From NCBI GenBank assembly GCA_007844125.1, contig CM017565.1, positions 16,655,206 to 16,719,205 on the forward strand: a stretch of 64,000 nucleotides of DNA, given 5' to 3'. The stretch comes from Sinonovacula constricta (taxonomy: Eukaryota > Mollusca > Bivalvia > Cardiida > Solecurtidae). Position 1 is the first letter of the stretch. Each line of letters begins with the position of its first letter. The position numbers were made by a program, and so were the translations under genes. Shown piece by piece: positions 36,441 to 48,399 of the stretch. A model generated the notes under the pieces. That model was not told the origin of the DNA. It made no database searches and saw only the letters and a program-made list of their open reading frames with translations.

Positions 36441-38525
36441 TCATTATCATTATAATAATAAGTAATATAACAAAATAGTAATATACATTATAGTATCAAT
36501 CATTGGCATTTCATAGAAATATTTGCTATGGCCGTCTTATTTTTCTTAGGCTAAAAAAATAAGCATGAACATAGAAACAAATACAACAATCTAAATAGAA
36601 AGTACACCCATAAATATTTTTCATACTCTTAACTAAAACTATTCATTAAAGTACAATCACATTCTCTTTCTTTGCTGGTCGTTACTTATTATTAATTATT
36701 TCTTCTGAATCACCTTTATTTTAATATTATTCTGATCTTCAAATTCATACTTGTTTTAATTTAAGAACAATAATTGTAATTAAAACATGAAGCAAACATT
36801 ATAAACATTGTCTTTATGCCGTTCTTTATTTACACAAATTATGCAATATGGTTTACGCATTACGCAAAAAAATTATGCAACACGAGCACTGTTTCTATAA
36901 GGTCTAATTCATTTCAAGTACATTCACAAGCATGTTGCATCGAAAAATCATTATACTATTTTACTTAAGAAATGTGGCAAGTTATTATTTGTACACAAAA
37001 CGGAAACGTTTACAAACTGTCTATAACAAACATTTAAAACATGAATGGTTTTCAATAACACAATATGTTTAGTATGCAACTTAAAAGAAATAGAAATGCC
37101 AAAGAAGTTAAATAATACAACAGGTTTATGACACTTGTTTCATATAAGCTAATAATTTAAACATAATAATGTGAGCTGCTTAACATCTAAACATAGGAAT
37201 TCGGAATGCATTGCCCTTACCCTCAGCAATCCATCAAGTAAGTTAACCTTACTTTGCAGGATTGTGTAATACAATCATACTGAATAGTCTATGTATACAC
37301 TTTGTCTGCAATAACGTTTTTAATACATGCATGTTTTTTTTTAAATAAGCAACAACTACACAAACAAAGCTGACTAATGACTGTTTATCAACAAATTCCA
37401 TCGAAAAATTACATAAAGAACAAAATATAATTTAGTAACGATACAGTAACGATGAACATGCGCAATCAACAAATATTTGAGCCCACGGAAAATGTCGTCA
37501 TTGTTAATAAACATCTAAAATACTTCCTTATACAATCTTAATGTAAACATTTTAAAACAATAAACATGCAGCCGCTCAATAAAATGTTTTTACTTCAAGC
37601 GTATTTCCAAAGTTAAGATAACAACAACACACACATATTGGTTATTTACAGTATCATTTACAATATCAGTTATTAAATAATCACGGAATTGATATTTGTG
37701 CACTCTTACGTCTGTATAAAATTGTTTTAGTTACACACATTTGCCTCTTTATACAGTTATTTCTTCTAAAGATAACAGGGACAAAACTAAGTGAAACATT
37801 GAAACGTTAAGGCACACATCAAAAGTTAAATGTGAATATATACATACGACTAACGAAACATGATATATTTAATATACAGAAAGGATTATTATACAAAAGC
37901 ATAAACCGACATTAGTACATAGCACGACTATAAAATGAAATAAACTGCAAATGTAGAAAACTATAACTTGATATTACATGAATGATTGAAGTTTTAATAA
38001 GTGTTTTAAACAAAACAATATATAATCTTAATTACTAATTTGTTAAAGATAATTTAAAAGTTTCGTAACTTTAAAAAGAAAATCTAATCAACTTGTAACA
38101 AATCAGTACAATGAGACATCGTAACGAAATAAAATTCAAAATTAACATATTTGTAACTATATTTCTCTTCTTATTGATACTGTAATACGTATTAAGTCAC
38201 TTACAGGAATATGTGCACATTGTTATTTTGTCGGCACTGATATCAACAAAGAATTTATATACAAGTTGACAACACTCGTTCAACCACCATTACAGAGATA
38301 AGTAAAAGTACCAGCAAATAAATTTACACAATTACAGAAAAACAACTCATTTTGTTTATAGATCCTTTTATTTATATAACTGGTTCTTTGTAACGATGGC
38401 TTTAAAATCTGTTTTTTTTCTAATAACGCTTTCACTCAAATTTTCGGCCGGTTGCCTTTTGGTGAAGGGTTAAACACATATAAAAATATATCCATTATAT
38501 AAATTAATAAAAACAATGTAAAGCA

Positions 38526-38527
<2 letters not shown>
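36441..38527. other. Non-coding 3' of gene 2, no gene seen
   Basis: Uniformly AT-rich DNA without frames of interest. On the minus strand AATAAA lies at 38367-38372, about 480 bases after the stop of gene 2, a candidate polyadenylation signal. Confidence 0.4.

Positions 38528-38528
<1 letters not shown>

Positions 38529-38609
<81 letters not shown>
38529..38609. repeat. (TA)n microsatellite
   Basis: About 40 uninterrupted TA units, roughly 150 bases past the old end of the gene 2 reading frame. Confidence 0.95.
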
Positions 38610-38611
<2 letters not shown>

Positions 38612-38758
38612 TAAATGAATTTGACTCGATAATAATGAAATAAAATGGGTTAAACATGTTGATAAATTGTAAGTACAATGTTCTCAAAAATATATATACA
38701 TGTTAAGACATATATGTGTTGCTGGATTGCACGTTTCTATAACCTTTTATAAACCTAC

Positions 38759-38847
38759 CTAACGCCTTTTGTAACGTCGGCGGTTGCGTTCGGCGGATGG
38801 TCTAAGACAAGGGCGTTCATGTTCATTCTTGTTACTACATATTTCAG
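38759..38847 (-). pseudogene. Out-of-frame remnant of the gene 2 C-terminal tail
   Basis: Immediately after the gene 2 stop, the alternate frame begins TEIC, as in paralogue 1, and ends in an arginine-rich RRRYKRR before TAG, matching the basic YKRR tail of paralogue 1. A net one-base difference near 38846-38856 accounts for the shift. The remnant has no internal stop, so the loss looks recent, or else the tail is kept by an unrecognised mechanism or is a sequencing error. Confidence 0.7.
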
Positions 38848-41800
38848 TCATTTTTGCCCAGTACATCTTTCGACGAATGGTATTTGGCTAATAAAACATT
38901 TTCTTTCAAAAGTTCCCACATCTTTTCGTTTTTTTACATCGGAAAATACATCTGAAGGACTAAGAAAAGTTAAAACGGATGAAGGTGGCTTGGCTGAAAC
39001 ATTTTGAGACGTTACATTGACAGAAGTTGCTTTTGAACTGAGCGGATTTAATTCCTGGAACATGATTTCAAAGTTATATTTTGTTTGAATCACTGTATTT
39101 TCAACTATGTCTCCAGCCCAAATTCTTGAAGTTCCAATGTCCATGTTGGGAAGATTATTATCACAAACTTGCTTGTCTGTGTCGACGGTTTCATTTTGAA
39201 TTCGAGGGCTTTCCGATTCTTTTAGCATTTCACAAATCTCACACTTTGGCGAATTTAAGACAATGCCAATCCTTCGTTTTGTGTCTGAAATCATCGATTT
39301 TATCGACTTTTTATCGTCATTTGTTAGGTGCAGAGTATGACTCAAAACATTTAAGGCGACAAGAATGTCTTCTGAAACTTCTTGTGGAACATAAACTCTG
39401 TTCTGAAAGCCAGACAATTGTATGAAACTGTTAGTTCGAAAAACTTCCGTTTCAAAGTCTTGTAAGAACTGTTGTGTAAGCTTTCTTCCCTTCTGCAGGA
39501 CAAACTCCTCCAGCTGTGGAAGTGAAAATACTATTTGCGGAGTATTTTCACGGAAATGGAACACTTTGCCTTTTGGAAAGATCTTGGAAAGCAATTCAAC
39601 TTTGAGTTTAAACACGTCAACATCAAATTGTGATTTAATATCTCTACATTCGCCCAGAAGCCGATCACTTGCAGCTTTAGATAGTTTTTTCTTTAAATCA
39701 GTAACTTTTTGTCTTGTTGTTTGATCGAGTTTTCCAATTAAGTCTTTTTCGTGTTTTGTATCAAGTCTCTGTTTACAAGACTTAAGTATGTTGGAGTATC
39801 GTTTGATATCAGTACTTATTACTTTCCCACAATCAATGTTCGGGCATGTTTTGTGAAATGTATTTTCATTGTTTCCTAGTCTCATATGCTTGTCCAACAT
39901 TTGCAGATCAATAATACATTTGCAATCGGGTAATTGTAAATACCGTTTTGAAGCGTTATAGTCAGCATGTCCTTTTTTATTAAAATCTGAGCACTGCAAG
40001 CATACACATGTTTCTCCGCAAACACTAACGCATTGATGCGTACACTTAAGTTGCTTATTGCAACGCTTACTGCAGCTATTGTCCACACAAAGTTCCAGAC
40101 ATAATGCTTTGCACTTTTTGTGTACACAACCATTTCGACATAACTTGTTACATTCATTACACGGCTGTAGACATAATAATTCGCACGATGAATGGGGACA
40201 ACGTTTAGAGCATTTCATATGGCACGGTGGACATATAATACTACAGGGTTTCTCGCAAATATGTCCACAATCAAGTCTCTTTGAACATGGACCATTGCAT
40301 TCTCTATGTACCCGCCCCTGAAAACACGCTTTACATGTTCCCGTACATCTGTGACCACACAACAATGCCTTTTCACAACGTCGCTTGCAATCAATGAAAC
40401 CTTTTTCGAAACACCTTGCTTGTATGTCATGGGAACATGGAAGTATTCTTTTTACAATCTCTTTACATTGTATCGCGGTAATCTCGACACCGCACTCTAT
40501 GCTAAGCTCATGACCACATGGAAGAGTCTTGGGAACGATTTTAGGGCATTTCGCTTCAATCGCGTCAACAGAGCATGGTAATTGGAAATCGTGTCCACAT
40601 GGAAGAAGTTTTGTGACAATCTGACTACATTTAATGCTTTTGCAATCTGTTGAACACTTGGCCTGAACTTGATGGCCGCAAGGCAAATTTTTAGAAACCA
40701 GTTCGTCGCATTTTACTTTAAACACATCAATATTGCATGTAACTTGCCGTAAGTGACCACAAGGCAGATCCTTGTTTACGGTTACCATGCAATATTTTGA
40801 GTGACATGACAAATTGCATTCATTACAGTATTTCGGACAACGGTGACCACAGTCAAGTAATTCGTTACATATCTTTAAACATCTTGCCTCCTTGCTTTTG
40901 TGACAAGGAAACACATCATTGTGTCCGCATAAGTGAAATGTTTTTTCTACTTGCTCTTTGCATTCATAATCAAAATGTTTTCTGTTACATTTGTCTGCTA
41001 CATCTTCACTATCAATTAGATGACACGTCATTTTACAGCTGTGGCTACACGACAAAACTTCTCCGCATACAACATTACAACCGCCATTCGGCACGAGTTT
41101 GAAATCTTGAGAAGACATAACGTTTGTGATTGTTCCTGGATGATTCTGGCACTGCAGAGGCAGTGCAGAGAGAAGACCACCATCGCATTCAATTTGGTGC
41201 ACCATGTATTCCCACATTTTACTGTGTCTTCGCAAATGGTCAAAGTTCCCAATTGCAAAAATCCCAACTTTGGCTCTAGACAGAGAAACGCAAATTCTGT
41301 TCTCTATTGCAACAAATCCAATTGAAGATTTTCTACTTTCTTTTTTGCTTCGTACCAAAGACAGAATGACAATTTCATTTTCCTCTCCCTGATAGTTATC
41401 AATCGCAGTTATTTTGACATTCAACATTTCTGATCTGAAAAGGGATTGTAGTTTAAGAACTTGGCCCACGTATGGAGCGATAATTGTTATATTGTCTTCG
41501 CTGTATCCTTGTTGTTTTAGATACACTACAAAGGGTAAAATAAAATCAGCCTCGTGCTCGTTTGTGTAGCTCATTAAGTCCTCGTTTATATCTTCCTCCT
41601 GGTTGTGATTTAAGAACACAACGTTTTTAGCCAGACCCAAAACATTTTTGTAACGGGTCACGTTTACATAATCTTTCAAATTGGGATACAAGTCTGGATG
41701 TCTCATTAACTTAGATATTTCAGGACGCATACGATGCTGTTCAGATAAAGCCACACAAGGAAACTTATTGTTAACTAGGCGTTCAAACAATGACATGTCA

Positions 41801-44775
41801 AGTTGATACTTTTTTGATAATTCAATCATTGTTGTCTTTGGTCGCAATTGTTTGTGATCCCCTATGAGAATAAGATGCTGGCATCTGCTGCTTAGTGAAG
41901 AAACAACGTGGGCCTCTAATACTTCTGCAGCTTCTTCAATTATTACAACTTTTGGAGAAACCATTTCTAGAGCTTCTCGGTGCATAGCTGCCTTTGTAGT
42001 TGTCATTCCAATGAAATGTGCACGCCTAAGTGTATCTGCCATGACAGCAGTCTCGACTTGTTCTTTCATGTTGGCGAATTTTAGAAATTCGGCCTCAGTG
42101 AATTTTAACACGTCTTCACATTGCTGCCTCAGCATATGTATCCATGTCATATACAACCCAAATCTTTCAAAGTATGTCATTTTTGCTAGAGACGAACAAT
42201 AAGATGCATTTCTACCTCGACGTGTATATTGCTCATGAAGGAATCTAAATGCTGTTTGTTTCTTTCTTTCATTTATTTCGCTGTGCCAAACGTACAGAAG
42301 CCGTGATTGTTCAGGAGTTATTTTTATCCAATGGCTTGTGTGGCACAGTTCTTTCTCCGCCAGTTCAATAGATGCCTCGTTTCCATCAAGATACAGCCAT
42401 TTTTGTAAAGCCTCGTCTATTGACAAATTAGGCAAACTAAGCCGGAATATTTCAAAAAACGTTTCGGCCTTAGTCACAACACTAAGTATTCTTGTAGCTG
42501 GAACTATACTGGTGTTTAGTTCTATCAAAAGCCTTTCTAGATCGTTTATCTGTTTTATGAAACCCAGAGGTTGTTCAGTCAAAAAAACGTCGATTTGTTT
42601 TTCAATATCAGTTGACACCTCATGAATCCAGTGTTTAAACAACCGAACACGATCACATGGTTCTAGTTTCCCTAAATCAATGTTTCTAGTGTCAAATGGT
42701 TTTTGTTGCATCTGTAGGTCCACAACATTCTGGTACCAAGTAAAGAACACACGGCCGCATTTTTTATCCCGATATGTGGGAAATTGTGACTGTAAGAGTA
42801 ATGAAGTATCTAATCCCAGCCAAGTCTGAAGAGGACAGTCTTGTCCGTTTCTGTGGTTGTCAAAGAAGTTCATTTCTTCTGTTGACATGACACCTGACAA
42901 AGATTCTAAAGGTAGAATCTTTTCTCTTGACTCTTTTAGTAATTTCTTGTTTAACTGCTTAGAACGACTGCAGTTTAAAACTGTGTCATCGAATGCCTTT
43001 TTTCTATCTGCTATGTCTTTTGATAATGCGAATGCCCCTTGCGTTATAGTTTTATATTCGTATTTTGTTAATTGTGGATTCTTGCAACGTCCACCAATGC
43101 GTAAAATATCACTACCACAAAATTTCATCACACCTTCTAAAAACTGGTCAAGGGCATGGTTCGTGTAGCAAACAATAAGAATGGGCCCGAAATCTTTCAG
43201 ATTACATACATTTTCAGACAGGATTCTGGCTATTTTAAGTCCAATGTATGTCTTACCCGTCCCTGGAGGACCTTGAATTATTGCAAGTTCCTGTGTCAAG
43301 GCTGTTTTTATAGCATCATATTGCGTCTCATCAAGATCCGTATATTCAATATCTGGCCATGTTTCTGGATCTAAAACTGAATATCGGTACCTATCTGGAT
43401 CCGCATCGGAATTTCTGTCGTCCTCTTCCGTTAAACTGAGTAAGCTAGTTAAGTCGAAATAACTATATTCTCCAATCGAAAGGTAGGCCGGATGTTCAAC
43501 GTTCGTACTTGCATGAACAATATACTTCTGGAATGGTAAGTAATCAGTTATCGCCTTGAGGGAAGTAAGCACACATTTATATGGAAGAAAAAGTGTTGCC
43601 GCTTCAGCTATGACAAATCTTTCGTATGCTTTGATCCTTAATACCTGATCTTCCGGTATTTGAAGACCAACGATTCCTTCTTCGACTTGTTCTGAGTTTG
43701 TTATAGTACCAAATATAATGTGCTCAAAATCATCACATGATAAACAAACAAGATTACCTGTCAGAAGACGTTTCGATGATTTAAACTTCTTTCCTGCCTT
43801 AATTTGAAATTGGAAAAAATATACGACACCACTAGATGTAAACATTTTTCCGCCAATTTGGACATTGTGAAACAAATGTATATCACGATTTCTTTCACGT
43901 TTTTGCAAAGTTCGGACCTGTAGTCGATATTTCGTGATGCCGTCCTTCATTTGTCTAACAAAATCTTCTCGAAGTAAGCGGAAATGTATGTCAAGATACG
44001 TTTCGAGATCCCTATAGGTCCCATTTGTTATGTTTTTACGCAAAAAAGGTTTTTGTTTACCATGGAGTTCATCTACTGAGGGTAAAACTTCTACGGTTCT
44101 GAAGTCATTTGGTGGAAGTTCTTTTTTTTTAATTTGATTCCGGTATTTTGTCAGTTTTTCTTTAAAATCATCATTGATTTCCCTAAGCCGTCTTGCAAGA
44201 TGTGAGTGGGAGCTAATCTGGAATTCATGTTGAATTGCCTTTAAAGTATCAAGAACGCGTTTGTACTTATCGAATGCTCCCGTACCCGAACTTAGTATAA
44301 ACGTAATCACATCTATAGACCAAAGGCAACAGTTTAAAAGGTTATCTGAAACATTCCAAAACGGCATGTGTGAATGCATGCGCATGGAGAGCATGTTAAG
44401 GAAAGAGTCTATTGTGTCAATGAAAGTTGTTTCAACTTCAGAAAACAGCTGTTGTAATAGATGAACGTGGCTTGACTGACAAACAATGGAGAGTACATGT
44501 AATACTTTCACAATTTCTGCTGGCGGAAGTATTTTATCTTCAAGGCTTTGCAACAATACGGAATTTCTTTGCAAAACAGCTGCAAGTAGATTATCTGGGG
44601 TTTCTTTGTATGTATTGATTAGACTTTCAAGATTGTCTAATTTGTTTTCAGCGCAATAAGACGGTGGTAAACTTGGGTTATATAAACACTCGTCTAATTC
44701 ACCAGTGTCTATTGAGCCAACGATGTCTTCGAATTCAGCATAAGTACTGTCGTCGCAGAAACCGCCCGTGGCCAT
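38848..44775 (-). CDS. ZNFX1-like NFX1-type zinc finger helicase, paralogue 2
   Basis: Encodes 1975 residues in one exon and aligns with paralogue 1 throughout. Same order: acidic N-terminus; ZNFX1 block (PNDFRTV, ELHGKQKPFLRKNI, FRLLREDFVRQM); SF1 helicase with Walker A GPPGTGKT (502-509), CYTNHALDQFL, EEAA (947-950), GDHKQLRP, QHRMR, DNYQGEENE and SLSRAKVG; then 12 zinc-knuckle modules (about 1230-1590), one fewer than paralogue 1. The helicase motifs are intact. The ATG is in strong context (GCACCATGG) and a splice acceptor ends 13 bases upstream. Oddity: the frame stops after CTGQK, while the bases beyond still encode, one frame over, the basic tail of paralogue 1, so the C-terminus was lost by a small frameshift. 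Expected biochemistry as for paralogue 1; sequence divergence along the N-terminus suggests the two copies are not recent duplicates. Possible alternative: a helicase with a paralogue-specific partner; not testable here. Confidence 0.95.
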   Translation of the reverse strand: MATGGFCDDSTYAEFEDIVGSIDTGELDECLYNPSLPPSYCAENKLDNLESLINTYKETPDNLLAAVLQRNSVLLQSLEDKILPPAEIVKVLHVLSIVCQSSHVHLLQQLFSEVETTFIDTIDSFLNMLSMRMHSHMPFWNVSDNLLNCCLWSIDVITFILSSGTGAFDKYKRVLDTLKAIQHEFQISSHSHLARRLREINDDFKEKLTKYRNQIKKKELPPNDFRTVEVLPSVDELHGKQKPFLRKNITNGTYRDLETYLDIHFRLLREDFVRQMKDGITKYRLQVRTLQKRERNRDIHLFHNVQIGGKMFTSSGVVYFFQFQIKAGKKFKSSKRLLTGNLVCLSCDDFEHIIFGTITNSEQVEEGIVGLQIPEDQVLRIKAYERFVIAEAATLFLPYKCVLTSLKAITDYLPFQKYIVHASTNVEHPAYLSIGEYSYFDLTSLLSLTEEDDRNSDADPDRYRYSVLDPETWPDIEYTDLDETQYDAIKTALTQELAIIQGPPGTGKTYIGLKIARILSENVCNLKDFGPILIVCYTNHALDQFLEGVMKFCGSDILRIGGRCKNPQLTKYEYKTITQGAFALSKDIADRKKAFDDTVLNCSRSKQLNKKLLKESREKILPLESLSGVMSTEEMNFFDNHRNGQDCPLQTWLGLDTSLLLQSQFPTYRDKKCGRVFFTWYQNVVDLQMQQKPFDTRNIDLGKLEPCDRVRLFKHWIHEVSTDIEKQIDVFLTEQPLGFIKQINDLERLLIELNTSIVPATRILSVVTKAETFFEIFRLSLPNLSIDEALQKWLYLDGNEASIELAEKELCHTSHWIKITPEQSRLLYVWHSEINERKKQTAFRFLHEQYTRRGRNASYCSSLAKMTYFERFGLYMTWIHMLRQQCEDVLKFTEAEFLKFANMKEQVETAVMADTLRRAHFIGMTTTKAAMHREALEMVSPKVVIIEEAAEVLEAHVVSSLSSRCQHLILIGDHKQLRPKTTMIELSKKYQLDMSLFERLVNNKFPCVALSEQHRMRPEISKLMRHPDLYPNLKDYVNVTRYKNVLGLAKNVVFLNHNQEEDINEDLMSYTNEHEADFILPFVVYLKQQGYSEDNITIIAPYVGQVLKLQSLFRSEMLNVKITAIDNYQGEENEIVILSLVRSKKESRKSSIGFVAIENRICVSLSRAKVGIFAIGNFDHLRRHSKMWEYMVHQIECDGGLLSALPLQCQNHPGTITNVMSSQDFKLVPNGGCNVVCGEVLSCSHSCKMTCHLIDSEDVADKCNRKHFDYECKEQVEKTFHLCGHNDVFPCHKSKEARCLKICNELLDCGHRCPKYCNECNLSCHSKYCMVTVNKDLPCGHLRQVTCNIDVFKVKCDELVSKNLPCGHQVQAKCSTDCKSIKCSQIVTKLLPCGHDFQLPCSVDAIEAKCPKIVPKTLPCGHELSIECGVEITAIQCKEIVKRILPCSHDIQARCFEKGFIDCKRRCEKALLCGHRCTGTCKACFQGRVHRECNGPCSKRLDCGHICEKPCSIICPPCHMKCSKRCPHSSCELLCLQPCNECNKLCRNGCVHKKCKALCLELCVDNSCSKRCNKQLKCTHQCVSVCGETCVCLQCSDFNKKGHADYNASKRYLQLPDCKCIIDLQMLDKHMRLGNNENTFHKTCPNIDCGKVISTDIKRYSNILKSCKQRLDTKHEKDLIGKLDQTTRQKVTDLKKKLSKAASDRLLGECRDIKSQFDVDVFKLKVELLSKIFPKGKVFHFRENTPQIVFSLPQLEEFVLQKGRKLTQQFLQDFETEVFRTNSFIQLSGFQNRVYVPQEVSEDILVALNVLSHTLHLTNDDKKSIKSMISDTKRRIGIVLNSPKCEICEMLKESESPRIQNETVDTDKQVCDNNLPNMDIGTSRIWAGDIVENTVIQTKYNFEIMFQELNPLSSKATSVNVTSQNVSAKPPSSVLTFLSPSDVFSDVKKRKDVGTFERKCFISQIPFVERCTGQK
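40420..40790 (-). repeat. Zinc-knuckle tandem repeats inside gene 2
   Basis: Five successive modules: CGHLRQVTC, CGHQVQAKC, CGHDFQLPC, CGHELSIEC, CSHDIQARC. Paralogue 1 has six here. Confidence 0.8.
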
Positions 44776-44788
44776 GGTGCCTTATTGC

Positions 44789-45298
44789 CTACACAAATAT
44801 GTGAGAATAAAATTTTTAGAGTACAGACAGTATACACAATGTACATTTATCACCTAACAATACACGAGTGTTATATAATTTGATGAACGATATAATAGAT
44901 AATCTTAAAACGTAAATACGAGTACACTTTAAATGTGCGAACAGTATCCGGCGGGTTGTACCGTTGCCGAAATAGAAATATTCCTTCTCTCCACTTATAA
45001 TAATATACTTCGAATACGAATGTTAAACATTCATTTCCAGTTTATGAACCAATATAATTATGAAAATCAAATTCAGACACATTCTATGGCATACATGTAC
45101 TTCTGCAAGAACTCGAGACAAAGTTTAATTTACGATATAACTATATTACTTGTTTCAGGATGGAGAAAGCTTCAAACTTTATAATGCACCTACAATGTGA
45201 ATGTATATTAAACTTAGCGGTGGTTTTCTTGTATTTTAAACATTGTTTTAACATAATAACAGAATGTTTAAATGTATGTCTTCGGGTTGTCAGTTTAC
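44789..45298 (-). other. Predicted 5' UTR intron of gene 2
   Basis: Minus-strand donor AAAAAG|GTAAAC at 45298-45297 and acceptor ATATTTGTGTAG ending at 44789. Length 510. A weaker alternative donor (AACAT|GTGATA) lies inside the upstream exon and aligns better with the gene 1 donor. Confidence 0.45.
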
Positions 45299-45352
45299 CT
45301 TTTTAACGAATCACGCCAGTATCACATGTTTTGTTGACTCCGCATGAAACAT
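45299..45352 (-). other. Predicted small 5' UTR exon of gene 2, with uORF
   Basis: Follows the conserved acceptor CCTTCTTCATTGCAG. The exon opens directly with ATG and contains a 13-codon upstream reading frame ending in TGA. Prediction only. Confidence 0.45.
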
Positions 45353-48180
45353 CTGCAATGAAGAAGGTTTTGGTCAAAGTTTGTTAAACTGGAGCCAGGA
45401 AAGGTATGTCACAGATTTTAAAAATAAATGAAGTAAGTTCTCAATTACATGTACGTGTTGTGGTAACAGTCGGTTAGTATTACGCGGTATTTATATATAA
45501 CACATTAAAATCATACTTTACTAGAAATATACATGAACAACATAGGGTATAAACACTGCCAACTACAGTTTACGTATTTTAAATAAAAACGCGATTAGCC
45601 ATTAACATAATTTGTTACCGGTTAACCTACATAGGAAGTAGGAAGGTCATCCTTTAAACATTTTTACTAATTTTCACTGATGTCGATGATTTAAATTCAT
45701 TATTACGATACAATTTTTGATACATGTAATAAATCAGAAAATATAGGGAATAGAAATGGGTCATGTTTACTTTGTAAGTGTTATCAGAGAATATTATTCT
45801 CTATCACAACCTCTAGAATAGCAACTAGAAATAGTTAAACATAGATATTTCGAATTATAGTAGTGTGGCTTTGAGTTTTGCTATTACATTTACTTATACA
45901 ATAATAAATAGGTTGTTTCCGATTTGTTTTATTAGTTGTATTCTTTTTTCACTGTTTTCTGTTTAAACAAAAATACGTACGTTACGAAACGTTGCCGCTA
46001 TGGATAATGCGAGGCTTTTCATCGCTACACCATACAGATGATTGTCGCTTCAAGGTCCACAATAATGATCAGCAAAGCTGTGTTGGCATTCCTGAAATGG
46101 TCAAATACCATGTTCTATTCACTTTGTACACAGATGTGCCTGATTGAAAGTTAATTGGCCGTCAACTAAAACACGTGCATATACAGTCAGTCATGCACAT
46201 ATTATACATGACGTACCGTATGTTGATCGGTCTACTGTCAGGAAACGCACATACACGAATATTGTTTATACACAGCTATTATTAATGACAAATCTTTAAC
46301 TTCCATTGAAGTTATCCTCTATCAAATTGGATTAATTTATGTACAACTTTTTATTCTTTCATTTTTTATTATATTTCGTGCTTGTATGTCATGTTTACAA
46401 GCAGGTGAATGGTAACTCAAGGTAAATGTTTCATAAAATGTTTAATCATTGTGTAATAATATAGCTTTGCTTTCGTTCTCATTGTTTGGACAATGTTATT
46501 TTCTGTCCGGTTTTTATTTACGTTAGTTCTGTGATAGACAAATACGATAAAGACATGAGAATTACCACATGTTTTAAAAATTTTGAAAATTAGGACTATA
46601 TCTAAACAATGTCACAAACACGCATGTTAATTGTAAAGTGCATACCAAAAATCAGACAAGTTATTTAACAAATTGATAATGTTACCAGTTACACGAGTAA
46701 GGTTTAAATCTTTGCTATTGCCGGCAAATGTCTTCCTGTCTGTAAGACCACAGAAAGGAATGTGCATACACAAAACTAAAGTATAATTATGTATCTGCAA
46801 CATTTATCATATCAGTATATACCACTGCTGGTCATAACAATTTGTCAAAGACAAATATGTTATAATGTACACAATGACAGATAAACAATATTTATAAACT
46901 AGAAAGACAATTAAATCTGAAAGGCAAAAGCTTGGTCATTAATTGCTTATTGATTGATATAGATGATGCTTGAAACATCTTTTTGTCAAGCATTGAATAC
47001 TAGTAGTAGTAGTGGTAGTAATAATATAAGCAGTAGTAGTTTCTATTGATGCTCTTTTTTGCCCCCCACCCCTCCCCCCGCCCCCTTTCAGATTTCAATT
47101 ACCTTGTTTGGGTTTAAAACAATGTCTTTGAATGGTTGAAGTTTTCCCCGTGTATAATGTTTATTTCACTTTCAAAATTCGTCAGATGTCATTGCAATAC
47201 ATGTACGTTTTCATTAATGTTTTTGTCTGTCCGCTTTCTCAGTGCTCACGTTAAAACATTCTCGAGTCATTATCACTTTATAATGACTCACACCTGACCA
47301 GCGCCCGACCAATAAAACTCTTTAAATTCAACGGCTCTGTGATTTAACAAATTATTCTAAAACATAAACGATATTATTGGTATTGCAGTTATGACGTTAT
47401 TTGTTTTAAAATGCGTCTAAACACGCCAGTCATATTAAGCAAGAAGTGTCTAAAATATTGTTTTTGATAATATCAGAAAATTGTATCTTAGATAACGCGT
47501 TGCTCCTCTACGACAGAAAAAGTTGCATTTACAACTGCGTAAACGTCATGTGATACATAGAGTTTTTAAATATATCACATTACGGTCAATCTTTCTCCGA
47601 GTTTCCGGGAGCTGGATAACACCTGGTTTCGAGTGATTATGTCTTATAAAAAAATGGACTGCGATTATGCGCAAGAATATATGCATGCTTTATCATAAGG
47701 AGAAAACAATTAAAGATTTAATGTTACTAATAACACTACTAGAATGTAATATTAAAGAAGTTCATTTAGGTAGTCAAATTTCGACAGGATATTTTCATTC
47801 TGAAACAAGATATAATCACATTGTCATATCCTCAATCAACCACTATGGGTATATTCACAGATCGCCGTATTTAACTATGTATAATATTAATACACCATTT
47901 TACACCTTAAACATCTTGTGTAAATCCAATAAAGCGCGAACCTCGTAACATGTCACTTAAGGTCTCGTTTTTCGATAAGACGTTTCGCCTGTTTAGCCCG
48001 TGATCAGCCTTAATTCTGACATAAGAAGCATAAACATAACATTTCCCCTCGTGTTCTTCTTTCGCTGAAAATTGTCTTAAGAACTAAGTGTAGCGGTGGG
48101 TAGGGACAAGCTGAGGACCTTAATCGGAATCGGTCTGTATATTTCAGATAAATAATATTGCTTTTTTGCTTTTGAAATAC
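45353..48180. other. Non-coding, probable intron of gene 2
   Basis: No exon recognised. Holds a short TAG-rich tract (46998-47040), a C-rich stretch (47062-47090) and a perfect 10-bp-stem inverted repeat (47264-47289). Not clearly homologous to unit 1, so this stretch was gained or has diverged. Confidence 0.45.
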
Positions 48181-48184
48181 ATTG

Positions 48185-48390
48185 CAGCGACCTTTTTAGA
48201 TCATTATAGCAACGTCCAGCCTTATGGTGGAGGAAGACCCCTGACATATGTCTGGGTAGAACCACCAGGCCACCGCAAGTCAGCTAGAATTCCTTCTCAC
48301 ATTGAACGGGACACGAACCCACGCGTTGAGCTGCTATGCCGTCGTAGAAGTTACAAATCGACGACTCCACCACTCCGGCCCTTAATAAAT
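48185..48390 (-). mobile_element. SINE family V3, minus-strand copy
   Basis: On the minus strand: head GGGCCGGAGTGGTGGAGTCG, a Ser/Leu-type tRNA-like start, with B-box GTGGGTTCGTGTCCCGTTC. Body GGTTCTACCCAGACAT and TATAATGATC shared with the copy at 32071-32300. Confidence 0.75.
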
Positions 48391-48399
48391 ATTGACTAA

